A stretch of 26,586 nt of DNA from the NCBI GenBank assembly GCA_015661965.1, contig DQVA01000148.1:1-26586 (forward strand), in the 5' to 3' direction. The position numbers and the translations under genes were made by a program. The notes beneath the pieces are model-generated. The model did not search any database, had not been told where the DNA came from, and saw only the letters and a program-made list of their open reading frames with translations. This document shows positions 8,115-15,976 of the stretch, in pieces; the first letter of the stretch is position 1, and every line of letters starts with the position of its first letter. This DNA is from Candidatus Bipolaricaulota bacterium. GTDB taxonomy: Bacteria > Bipolaricaulota > Bipolaricaulia > Bipolaricaulales > Bipolaricaulaceae.

Positions 8115-9141
8115 AAGGTGCAAGCAATCGCGGCAGCTCCCGGAACCCGAACCGCAACATCCTTTCCAGTGGGGGGCGGTGCGGGGAATAGAGGATCAAA
8201 GGAAGCCCGAAAAACTCGGCCTGCACTATCCACCGGTCCCCCAAAAGCTCGGCACTGATCACGCGAGCCCGGAACGGCCCCTGCCCAAGCTCCACATCCT
8301 CCGGCCGGAAGAACACCAGTACCTCCTCCAGTTGGGGGAACCCGCCACCCCGGGCCGGGAGCCGCGCCCCGGCCACCTCCACCACCGCCCGTTCATCGCG
8401 CAGCTCCACCACCCGGCCCGGCCATAGGTTGGCCCGCCCCAGAAACCCGGCCACGAACGGATCCCGGGGGGCGCGATACAGCCGCTCCGGCTCCCCCTGC
8501 TCCACCAACCGCCCCGCCCGCATCACCCCCAAGCGGTCGGCGATGGCCAGCGCCTCCTCCTGATCATGGGTCACGTGCACCGCGGTGATGGAAAGCCGCT
8601 TCAGCAAAGTCCGCAGTTCCCGGCGAAGCTCCACCCGCAGGGCGGCATCCAAGGCGGACAGCGGTTCATCCAAAAGCAGTACCCGCGGCTCCGGGGCCAG
8701 GGCCCGGGCCAGGGCAACCCGCTGCCGCTCCCCGTGGGAGAGTTGATGCACCTTCCGCCCCCCGTAACCGGAGAGGCCCACCAGCTCCAGCAGCTCCCCC
8801 ACCCGCTTCCGCCGCTCCCGCCGGGGGAGCCGGGAGAACCGAAGCCCATAGGCGATGTTCCCGGCCACGGTGAGGTGAGGGAACAGGGCGTAGCTCTGGA
8901 ACACCATGCCCACCCCCCGCTGCTCGGGGGGAAGCCCGGTCACGTCTCGCCCGGAGATCAACACCCGCCCCGAGTCCGGCTGCGCCAGCCCCGCCACCAA
9001 CCGCAATACCGTGGTCTTGCCGCAGCCGGATGGCCCCAGCAGGGCGAACAACTCCCCTTCCCCCACCTGGAAGGACACGTGCTGGGCGGCGGGCACCGAA
9101 CCGAACCGCTTGGTGAGCCCTATCGTTTCAAGCTTGGCCAT
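8104..9141 (-). CDS. thiQ: ABC transporter ATP-binding protein, thiamine uptake
   Basis: Seen: 345 residues. Walker A GPSGCGKT at 36-43, Q-loop at Q82, signature LSHGERQRVALARAL from 134 (His where the canonical motif has Gly), Walker B VLLLDEP at 154-160 and switch histidine H192. About 110 residues follow the ATPase core and look like a TOBE-type regulatory domain. Known: E. coli ThiQ is only about 230 residues and lacks this extension, so by architecture this resembles PotA/FbpC ATPases. The thiamine assignment rests on the operon: riboswitch, thiL, pyrophosphokinase, thiB and thiP precede it. The ATG overlaps the thiP stop by 14 bp. Last gene of the operon. Confidence 0.88.
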   Translation of the reverse strand: MAKLETIGLTKRFGSVPAAQHVSFQVGEGELFALLGPSGCGKTTVLRLVAGLAQPDSGRVLISGRDVTGLPPEQRGVGMVFQSYALFPHLTVAGNIAYGLRFSRLPRRERRKRVGELLELVGLSGYGGRKVHQLSHGERQRVALARALAPEPRVLLLDEPLSALDAALRVELRRELRTLLKRLSITAVHVTHDQEEALAIADRLGVMRAGRLVEQGEPERLYRAPRDPFVAGFLGRANLWPGRVVELRDERAVVEVAGARLPARGGGFPQLEEVLVFFRPEDVELGQGPFRARVISAELLGDRWIVQAEFFGLPLILYSPHRPPLERMLRFGFRELPRLLAPSGQ

Positions 9142-10819
9142 AGCGCGACAGCCATTTTCGCCCGGCCAGCTCCCAGAGCGCCACCGTAGCCCCGGTGAGG
9201 AGGATGAGCACCGTGGCCAGGGCGGAAGCGGCCCCGAACTTGCGGGCGGAGATGAGGTGGTAGATGGAAAGCGGCATGGTAGACAGGCCCGGCCGGGCCA
9301 GCATTGCCACCGCGGTCATCTCCCCCAAGGAGAGGGCGAAGGAGAACGAGGCGGCCACCAGTAACCCCCGGGAGAGGAGCGGCAGCTCCACGGTGAAGAA
9401 GGCGCGGAACCGGTTCGCCCCCAGGGTACGGGCCGCCTCCACCAGGGCCGGATCCAGGCCCTGCCACAGCGGGCGGATCATCCGCACCACCAATGGGTAG
9501 ATGATGAGCCCGTGGGCGAGGATGATGGCCAACTCCCCCCTGCCCAGGGCAGCCAGGGGCGGCTGGCGAAAGGCGATGAGCAAGGCCAGTCCCAGCACCA
9601 CCGCGGACACGGCCAGGGGGGCCATGAGCAGCGTCTCCAGGAGCGCCCAGCGGGCCCGGGCCAGGGTCCAGCTCACCGCCAGCCCCAAGACCAGCGCCAG
9701 CAGGGTGGCGGCCGCCCCCACCCGCAGGCTCAACAGCACGCTTCCCAGGGGGGAGGTCCCCAGAAGCGGATCCTGCTCCCCGGAGATCAGGAACCCGTAC
9801 CAGGCCAACGTGGGGGCGGCCCCATGCCAGGGCCGCAGGAAGGAACTGGCCACCACCGAGGCCAGGGGGCCCAGGAACACCAGCGCGGCCAGGGCCAGAT
9901 AAAGGCACCAGCCCAGTTGCCGGGGGCGCGAAAACAGGCGCAGCCGGGCCTGGGGACGCCCCGGCGGCCCCGGGGAGATGAACCGTCCCCCGCCCCGGAT
10001 GTACAGGTAAGACAGGGCCAAGGCGATCGTCATCTCCACCAGGGCCAGCGCCGCCGCCTGCGGCACGTTCACGTCCCGCCGGGCGAAGTAGTAGATCCCC
10101 ACTTCCAGGGTGGCGTAGCGGGCACCGCCCAGGGAGAGGGGGATGGCGAACGACAGGAAGCAGAACACGAACACCAGGGCAAAGGCAGACAGGATGGCCG
10201 GCAGGAGCCGGGGCAGGGTCACGGTGAGGAAGGCGTAAAGTGGCCGCGCCCCCAAGGTGCGGGCCGCCTCCAGCGGCTCCGGATCCAGTCCCCCCCAGGC
10301 CGCCGACACGAACCGGGTGAACACCGGCGCGTTGTAGAACGCGTGCGCCAGCACGATCCCCCATAGGGAATAGAGCACCCGCAGCGGCGGGGAGGAAAGC
10401 CCAAACAGGGTCATCAGCCCCCGATTGAGGTAGCCGGCGTGGCCGAAGAACAGGATGAACCCCAGCGCCACGGTGATCGGGGGGAGGACGAACGGCACCA
10501 GGGTGAACGCCCGTACCAGTTCCTGCCCGGGAAACCGATATCGGGCCAAAAGCCAGCCCAGCGGAAACCCTAAAGCCAAGCTGAGTCCGGCCGAAAGCAG
10601 GGCCTGCTTTAAGGTGAACAGGATCAGGTGCCGCACATAGGGGTCGGCGAGCAGCCCCCGCACCCGGGCCAGGGTCCAGCCCCCCTCCAGCCGCAGCCCC
10701 TGGGACAGCACCTGCCACAGGGGCAGGAAGAAGGCCAGGGCCAAGAACGCGAGGGGCAGGAGCACCAAGAGCGCCCCTGCCCCCCGGGCGATCAGCCTCC
10801 CACCAGGAGCCGTTGCCAC
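9128..10819 (-). CDS. thiP: ABC transporter permease, fused two-domain, thiamine uptake
   Basis: Seen: about 563 residues with roughly twelve hydrophobic helices in two homologous halves. Each half carries an EAA loop that contacts the ATPase: EAARTLGARPLYAFLTVTLP in the first and EAARTLGANRFRAFFTVELP in the second. Known: ThiP (E. coli, about 536 residues) and FbpB-type iron permeases share this duplicated layout. The start is uncertain. GTG at 10819 gives a short basic N-terminus before the first helix and overlaps thiB by 28 bp; GTG at 10831 is also possible. Inferred substrate: thiamine, TMP or TPP delivered by the binding protein encoded just upstream. Inner membrane. Confidence 0.88.
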   Translation of the reverse strand: MATAPGGRLIARGAGALLVLLPLAFLALAFFLPLWQVLSQGLRLEGGWTLARVRGLLADPYVRHLILFTLKQALLSAGLSLALGFPLGWLLARYRFPGQELVRAFTLVPFVLPPITVALGFILFFGHAGYLNRGLMTLFGLSSPPLRVLYSLWGIVLAHAFYNAPVFTRFVSAAWGGLDPEPLEAARTLGARPLYAFLTVTLPRLLPAILSAFALVFVFCFLSFAIPLSLGGARYATLEVGIYYFARRDVNVPQAAALALVEMTIALALSYLYIRGGGRFISPGPPGRPQARLRLFSRPRQLGWCLYLALAALVFLGPLASVVASSFLRPWHGAAPTLAWYGFLISGEQDPLLGTSPLGSVLLSLRVGAAATLLALVLGLAVSWTLARARWALLETLLMAPLAVSAVVLGLALLIAFRQPPLAALGRGELAIILAHGLIIYPLVVRMIRPLWQGLDPALVEAARTLGANRFRAFFTVELPLLSRGLLVAASFSFALSLGEMTAVAMLARPGLSTMPLSIYHLISARKFGAASALATVLILLTGATVALWELAGRKWLSRYGQA

Positions 10820-11811
10820 CGGTTGAGCCACTCCTCCAGCCGCTCGCCGATGAGCTGCGGGGCCAGGGATACCGGACGCTCGGGCACCACCGCGTAGCGG
10901 GCGAAGTCCTCCGGGAGCTGAGCCAGGGCGTTCACCGGGAACCTCCACTGGCTGGTGGGGAAGACCTCTTGGATCTCCCGCTGGATCACCAGGTTCAGGA
11001 ACGCGTGGGCCAGCTCCACCTGGTCGCTCCCGGCCACGATCCCCATGCCCTCGATCTGGTGGTAGGCCTCCCCGTCGGGAGTGATCACCTGATAGCGTAG
11101 GGAGCCGTATTCGATCCAGGAGTAGGCGGTGTCGGTGGAATAGGAGAGGACGAGGGGGGCCTCTTCGGCCAGGAACATGTCATAGGCCTCGGACCAGCCT
11201 TTGGTAATGGTGAGCACGCCTGGCAGCAGCCGGCGCCAGAAGCCCTCCCACCCCTCCTCCCCGAAGTGGACCACCGTCCAGATCAGGAACGACAGCCCCG
11301 GTGAAGAAGTGCGGGGGTCCTCCAGGATGATCTTACCGGCCAGCTCCGGGCGGGTGAGATCCTCCAAGGTGCGGGGCACCAGCTCCTCCGGCAATCGCTC
11401 CGCGTCGTACACGAAGGTCACGTAACCGTGGTCGAACGGGATCACGTGTCCGGTGGGGTCGAACATGAGCTCCGGGGGGATGTGTTGGAGGTTGGGAACC
11501 AAGGCGGGGTCATAAGGTTGGAACACGCCCCGGTCCAGTGCCCGCGCCAGTTCGGTATCGGCGATGCCCAGGAACACGTCCGCCGGGGTGCCCCCGGTCT
11601 GCCGCTCGGCGAGCAGCCGGGCCAACATCTCCGAGGAGTCGCCGGGGGCCACCCAGACCAGGTCCACGCCGGGATGGGCGGCCTCGAACGCCTGCTCGAT
11701 CTGACGGGCCGGCCCCCAGGACACGAACGAATCGTAGGTGTAGACCACCAGCTCCGCTCCCAGTGCGGGGAGGAACCCCATGGTCAATGCCAATAGCCAT
11801 AGCCTGCGCAT
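10792..11811 (-). CDS. thiB: Thiamine ABC transporter substrate-binding protein
   Basis: Seen: 339 residues. The signal peptide MRRLWLLALTMGFLPALG is followed at once by the mature start AELVVYTYDSFVSWGPA, which closely resembles the YTYDSF start of known thiamine-binding proteins. Further family features are PADVFLGIADTEL, PFDHGYVTFVYD, SSPGLSFLIW, TKGWSEAYDMF and LVLSYSTDTAYSW. No lipobox cysteine is evident. Known: ThiB (TbpA) binds thiamine, TMP and TPP. The ATG lies 3 bp after the pyrophosphokinase stop, within the TPP-riboswitch operon, which supports the assignment over an iron-binding homologue. Confidence 0.92.
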   Translation of the reverse strand: MRRLWLLALTMGFLPALGAELVVYTYDSFVSWGPARQIEQAFEAAHPGVDLVWVAPGDSSEMLARLLAERQTGGTPADVFLGIADTELARALDRGVFQPYDPALVPNLQHIPPELMFDPTGHVIPFDHGYVTFVYDAERLPEELVPRTLEDLTRPELAGKIILEDPRTSSPGLSFLIWTVVHFGEEGWEGFWRRLLPGVLTITKGWSEAYDMFLAEEAPLVLSYSTDTAYSWIEYGSLRYQVITPDGEAYHQIEGMGIVAGSDQVELAHAFLNLVIQREIQEVFPTSQWRFPVNALAQLPEDFARYAVVPERPVSLAPQLIGERLEEWLNRWQRLLVGG

Positions 11812-11814
11812 CCT

Positions 11815-12468
11815 CTATCCCTCCTTCTTTCGGAGCCGGCGGGCGGAAGGCGCGTGCACCACCAGCAGCCTCCCCCGGGAGAACTCCACCCGGCAGGGCA
11901 GGGACACCACCTGGTTTGACACCCCCCGGGTGCCGGTGCGCTGCAAGGGTTCCCCTGCCAGCGGGTACCGGAGCCCCTGGGTGCGGATCCCCTCCACCCG
12001 GTCGGTAAGCGGGATGAGCGATACCCGGTCCCCGGGGGCGGCCCCGGCCAGGGTGAGGGGGCCGGACACCGCATACAGCACCTCCCCCCGGTGGTGCACC
12101 ACGATGGGCACCCGGTGGCGGGCCAGGAGGCCACAGGTGGCGAGCAGATGGTCTACCCGCCCCCCCAAGGCGCCCACCAGCCGGATCTCCTCCGGGGCCA
12201 GGGCTACCACCTGATCGAGGGTCAGCTCCAGATCGGTGGCGTCCTTCTCCCGCGGGTGCCGCCGCACCTCTACCCCCGGGGGGATGGCCACGCCATCCAG
12301 GGAATCCAGATCCCCGATGAGCAGCTGGGGGACCACCCCCGCCCGGAGGAGAAGCGCCAGGCCCCCGTCCACCGCCACCACCAGGTCCGCGGTTTGGGCC
12401 AGCTCCCGCACCAGCTCCAGTTCCGGGGGCTCCCCGGAGGCGGCGATCAACACCCGCTTAGGAGCCAT
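11815..12468 (-). CDS. thiN: Thiamine pyrophosphokinase
   Basis: Seen: 217 residues with the family motifs in order: VAVDGG at 31-36, GDLDS at 52-56, KDATDLELTL at 75-84 and GALGGRVDH at 99-107, then a beta-rich C-terminal thiamine-binding domain with GVSNQV. Known: the enzyme transfers pyrophosphate from ATP to thiamine to give TPP, in the cytoplasm; the aspartates in DLDS and DATD bind Mg and substrate. It overlaps the 3' end of thiL by 11 bp. In this operon it turns imported thiamine into the riboswitch ligand, closing a feedback loop. Confidence 0.93.
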   Translation of the reverse strand: MAPKRVLIAASGEPPELELVRELAQTADLVVAVDGGLALLLRAGVVPQLLIGDLDSLDGVAIPPGVEVRRHPREKDATDLELTLDQVVALAPEEIRLVGALGGRVDHLLATCGLLARHRVPIVVHHRGEVLYAVSGPLTLAGAAPGDRVSLIPLTDRVEGIRTQGLRYPLAGEPLQRTGTRGVSNQVVSLPCRVEFSRGRLLVVHAPSARRLRKKEG

Positions 12469-13339
12469 GGGACCACCCCCGATCCGGAAGTGGCCGCCGC
12501 TTCCCCCTCACCTGCAGCCATACCCCGGAGGACACCGCCTCCCCGATCACCCGGCCCAGGGCCGAGCGATAGCGCCCCTTGGGGATGGTGAACAGGAGCT
12601 CGTAGTCCTCCCCGTAGTAGAGGGCCTTCTCCACCGCTTCGTCCGGGAAGGCCGCGGCGAGCCCGGGCAGAAGGGGGAGGGCGGCAGCGTCGATCTCCAG
12701 CCCCACGCCGGAAGCGCGGGCAAGCAGGTGCGCCGAGTGGGCGAGCCCATCCGAGATGTCGATCATGGCGGTGGCCAGGCCAGCAAGGAACAGGCCCTCC
12801 TCCACCCGGGGGGAGAAACGAAACAGCCGGTTGGCCTCCTCCAGCTCCCCGCGGGAGAAGAGGTGCAGCGCCAGGGCGGTGCGCCCCAGGGGGCCGGTGA
12901 GACAGAGGAGGTCGCCCGGCTTGGCGCCGGCCCGGCGCACCGGCCGGCTCGCTTCCCCCAACGCGGTCGACACCAGAACCAGCTCCCGGGAGAAGTCCAG
13001 ATCCCCGCCCACGAGCTCGGCGCCTGCCTCCTCACAGGCGGCCTGGGCCCCGGAGAGGAGCCCGGGGAGCAATCCCCCCCAGCCCGGGGCGGAGGCGGCC
13101 AGCAGCACCGCCACCGGCCGGCCACCCATGGCGGCGATGTCCGAGAGCGACACGGCCACCGCCCGCCAGCCCATGGTGTAAGGGGTAGTTCCCGGGGGGA
13201 AGTCGGAGGCCTGATGCAGGAGGTCCGTGGTGAGGAGGAGGTGAGTGCTGCCCCAGGGGATCACGGCGCAATCATCCCCGGCGGCGGGCACAGCGGCTTC
13301 GATCCTCTCAAGCAGCTCCCACTCGTTCAACTCACCCAC
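12458..13339 (-). CDS. thiL: Thiamine-monophosphate kinase
   Basis: Seen: 293 residues with AGDDCAV at 20-26, TTDLL at 37-41, SLSDIAAMGGRP at 64-75, the VGGDL strand, MIDISDGLAHSAHLL and GEDYELLF, all typical of the PurM/ThiL fold. Known: ThiL phosphorylates thiamine monophosphate to TPP with ATP. The GTG start at 13339 follows AAGGAAGG about ten bases upstream and is the first codon after the riboswitch. The N-terminus is slightly shorter than in E. coli ThiL. Together with the pyrophosphokinase it allows both TMP and thiamine to be converted to TPP. Confidence 0.93.
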   Translation of the reverse strand: MGELNEWELLERIEAAVPAAGDDCAVIPWGSTHLLLTTDLLHQASDFPPGTTPYTMGWRAVAVSLSDIAAMGGRPVAVLLAASAPGWGGLLPGLLSGAQAACEEAGAELVGGDLDFSRELVLVSTALGEASRPVRRAGAKPGDLLCLTGPLGRTALALHLFSRGELEEANRLFRFSPRVEEGLFLAGLATAMIDISDGLAHSAHLLARASGVGLEIDAAALPLLPGLAAAFPDEAVEKALYYGEDYELLFTIPKGRYRSALGRVIGEAVSSGVWLQVRGKRRPLPDRGWSHGS

Positions 13340-13393
13340 ACCCCTCGCCCTTCCTTTGGGGTAACGGGAATCGGGGGTGGGCAGTGCCGGCGA

Positions 13394-13490
13394 TGGGTAA
13401 CCTTCCCTACGCTGGCATTACCCAGGTCAGGTTCCAGGGGTCGAGGCCTCCGCCTCCTCTCAGCCCTCTTCGGACTCCCCCGGTTACCCC
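13394..13490 (-). ncRNA. TPP riboswitch (THI element)
   Basis: On the minus strand the conserved THI-box blocks are present in order: GGGCTGAGA (13458-13466), GACCC, then CCTGACCTGGGTAATGCCAG and CGTAGGGAA (within 13403-13431). The closing P1 stem is GGGTAACC (13482-13489) with GGTTACCC (13395-13402). The thiL start is 55 bases downstream. No strong terminator hairpin with a T run lies in between, so control is more likely at translation initiation. Confidence 0.97.
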
Positions 13491-13495
13491 ACCCT

Positions 13496-13523
13496 ATTGT
13501 AAACCGCAGCCGCTCCGTGGCAA
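13496..13523 (-). promoter_or_regulatory. Promoter of the thi operon
   Basis: Minus strand: TTGCCA (13518-13523), 16 bp, TACAAT (13496-13501). Each box matches the consensus at 5 of 6 positions. The predicted start of transcription, about 13489, is exactly the first base of the riboswitch P1 stem. Confidence 0.75.
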
Positions 13524-13615
13524 TCCCCGGGGGAGGGGGAGCGATAACCGGCGTCTCCGCTGCGGCCCCGGCAACGGGAAATGCCGCGGGGAGGGTGAAG
13601 CAGGGAAGCCGCCCT

Positions 13616-13641
13616 GGATCCTCGCGGATCCGGGGTACAAT
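13616..13641 (+). promoter_or_regulatory. Promoter region with dyad upstream of the molybdenum hydroxylase gene
   Basis: TACAAT at 13636-13641 is a good -10 box 19 bases before the ATG. No convincing -35 is seen. The expected -35/spacer region instead holds a perfect dyad, GGATCC-TCGC-GGATCC (13616-13631), a possible operator. Confidence 0.5.
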
Positions 13642-13660
13642 CAGCGCCAAAGGAGCCCAA

Positions 13661-15976
13661 ATGGCCGAGGAGATAACGACAGCTGAGACGCGGCTGGTGG
13701 GGCAGGGGGTAGCGCGGCTGGACGCCGCGGCCAAGGTGCGGGGCCAGGCCCGCTACGCCGATGACCTCTCCTTTCCCGGGACCCTCTACGTGAAGGTCAT
13801 CCGCGCGGACCGGCCCCACGCTCGCATCAAGTCCCTGGACCTCTCCCAAGTGGAAGGACACCCCCAGGTGGCCTGCGTGGTGACGCCGAGGGACATCCCC
13901 GGAGAGAACGTGGTGCCGGTGATCTACCGGGACATGCCCCTGCTCGCGGCCGAGGTGGTCCGCTACGTGGGGGAACCCATAGCCCTGATCGGGGCCGAGA
14001 CCCCGGAGGCGGCCGAGGAAGCCGCTGCCCTGGCGCAGGTGAGCTATGAGGAACTGCCGGCGGTGCTGGACCCGCTAGCGGCGATCGCGCCCGGGGCACC
14101 GCAAGTGGCGATCCCGGAGGCGGCGGAAGCCGGGAACGTGTTCAACCACATGGTGATCAGGAAAGGGGATGTTGCGGCCGGCTTCGCCGCGGCGGACGTG
14201 ATCGTGGAGGGGGAGTACCGCACCGGCTACCAGGAGCACGCTTATCTTGAGCCACAGGGGGTGGTCGCCGTGCCCGAGGAGGGGGGGATGGCGATCTACG
14301 GCACCCTCCAGTGCCCCTTCTACGTGCAGAACGCGGTGGCCTGCGTGCTAGGGCTGCCGCTGTCGAAGGTGCGGGTGGTGCAGACCGCGACGGGCGGGGG
14401 GTTCGGAGGGAAGGAGGACATGCCCTCGCAGCTCGCGGCCATGGCCGCGGTGGTCGCCTGGAAGGGTGGCCGGCCGGCGAAATTGGTCTACGACCGGGCC
14501 GAGGACATCATCGCCACCTCCAAGCGCCATCCGGGCGTCATCCGCTACCGGACCGGGGCCAAGCGGGACGGGACCCTGGTGGCAGTGGAAGTGGAGTTCT
14601 ACTACAACGCCGGCGCCTACCAAACCTTGTCCTCGGCGGTGCTGTGGCGAGGGCTGGTCCATGCCCCTGGCCCCTACCGCATCCCGAACGTAAAAGTAGA
14701 CGCGTACTCCGTGGCCACCAACAGCGTGCCCTGTGGGGCGTTCCGGGGGTTCGGCTCCCCGCAGGTGATCTTCGCCCACGAATCCCAGCTGGACGAGCTC
14801 GCAAAGCGCTTGGGTATGGACCCCCTGGAGCTGCGGGAGCGGAACGCCCTGCGGGTGGGGGACGAGACCGCCACCGGCCAGCGGCTCACCGAGTCGGTGG
14901 GGCTTCTGGCTGCGATCGAACGCGCCCGGGAGCTCTCCCGCTGGCCGGAGCTCAAACGGCAGGTGGAGGAGTTCAACCGCCGGGAGGGGTTCCGGCGGCG
15001 GGGGATCGGGGTCTCCACCGTGATGTACGGGGTGGGGATGGGGGCCAAGGCCCCCCTGCTCGATAAGGCCGGGGCGTATGTGAAGCTGGAGGCGGACGGC
15101 TCGGTCACCGTGGCGGTGGGGAACACCGAGATGGGCCAGGGGGCGATCACCGTGCTGGGGCAGATCGCCGCCGAGACCTTAGGGGTGAGGCTTTCGGACG
15201 TGCAGCTTGCGCCGGTGGATACCTCCCGGGTACCGGACTCCGGGCCCACGGTGGCCTCCCGCACCACCACCGTGGCCGGGGCGGCGGTGCTGGATGCGAT
15301 GAACAAGCTGCGGGCCCGGGTGGAGGAGGCCGCCCGTGAGTTCTTCGGCTGCGCCGCGGTGGAAATAGCCGATTCCCGGGTCTGGCCCGCCGGGGCCCCG
15401 AGCGAGGCGGTGCCCATCTCCGAGGTCGCCCGCTGGATGTGGGTCCACAACTGGGACTTGGGCGCCACCGGCTGGGCCCAAGGGGCGCCGGTGGACTGGG
15501 ACCCCGACACCGGCCAAGGGAACGCGTACTTCGTCTACGCTTACGCCTGCCACATCGCCGAGGTGGAGGTGGACCTGCTCACCGGGGAGACACATGTACG
15601 TAGGTTCTGGGCGGTACATGACTCGGGGAAGATCGTGAACCCGGCCCTGGCGCGAGGACAGGTAGCGGGGGGGATCGCCCAGGGGATCGGCTACGCCCTC
15701 ATGGAGGAGCTCAAAAGTGAGGGGGGGCGCATCATCGCCCCCTCCTTCACCGCCTATCACATCCCTACCGCCCTCGACGTGCCGGAGGATTGCGTGATCG
15801 ACTTCGTGGAGGCCCCTTATTCCGGGGGGCCCTACGGGGCCAAGGGGCTAGGGGAGGTGCCGCTGATGGCGGCCCACGCCGCGGTGGCGAACGCGGTTTC
15901 CCATGCCGCCGGCCACCGGCTCCGGGAATATCCAGCCCTCCCCGAGCGGGTGCTGGAGCTGGCGCAAGGCGATTAA
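13661..15976 (+). CDS. Xanthine dehydrogenase-type molybdopterin-binding large subunit
   Basis: Seen: 771 residues. The N-terminal a/b hammerhead domain starts at LVGQGVARLDAAAKVRGQARYADDL. The Mo-cofactor domains have TATGGGFGGKED at 242-253, CGAFRGFGSPQ at 358-368 (R362), SRTTTVAGAAV and the C-terminal GAKGLGE, whose E732 is the expected catalytic glutamate. The CODH signature loop is absent, so this is an XDH/aldehyde-oxidase-like hydroxylase rather than a CO dehydrogenase. Known: such subunits work with an FAD subunit and a 2[2Fe-2S] subunit; neither is encoded nearby. The ATG is backed by AAAGGAG at 13650-13656. The stop abuts the start of the MFS gene. Substrate (purine, aldehyde or N-heterocycle) unknown. 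Confidence 0.92.
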   Translation: MAEEITTAETRLVGQGVARLDAAAKVRGQARYADDLSFPGTLYVKVIRADRPHARIKSLDLSQVEGHPQVACVVTPRDIPGENVVPVIYRDMPLLAAEVVRYVGEPIALIGAETPEAAEEAAALAQVSYEELPAVLDPLAAIAPGAPQVAIPEAAEAGNVFNHMVIRKGDVAAGFAAADVIVEGEYRTGYQEHAYLEPQGVVAVPEEGGMAIYGTLQCPFYVQNAVACVLGLPLSKVRVVQTATGGGFGGKEDMPSQLAAMAAVVAWKGGRPAKLVYDRAEDIIATSKRHPGVIRYRTGAKRDGTLVAVEVEFYYNAGAYQTLSSAVLWRGLVHAPGPYRIPNVKVDAYSVATNSVPCGAFRGFGSPQVIFAHESQLDELAKRLGMDPLELRERNALRVGDETATGQRLTESVGLLAAIERARELSRWPELKRQVEEFNRREGFRRRGIGVSTVMYGVGMGAKAPLLDKAGAYVKLEADGSVTVAVGNTEMGQGAITVLGQIAAETLGVRLSDVQLAPVDTSRVPDSGPTVASRTTTVAGAAVLDAMNKLRARVEEAAREFFGCAAVEIADSRVWPAGAPSEAVPISEVARWMWVHNWDLGATGWAQGAPVDWDPDTGQGNAYFVYAYACHIAEVEVDLLTGETHVRRFWAVHDSGKIVNPALARGQVAGGIAQGIGYALMEELKSEGGRIIAPSFTAYHIPTALDVPEDCVIDFVEAPYSGGPYGAKGLGEVPLMAAHAAVANAVSHAAGHRLREYPALPERVLELAQGD

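Noticed and set aside
12236..13660. Long open frame continuing upstream in frame with the molybdenum hydroxylase
   Set aside because: It is antisense to thiamine pyrophosphokinase, thiL and the riboswitch, has low-complexity composition, and the ATG at 13661 has both a promoter box and a ribosome-binding site.
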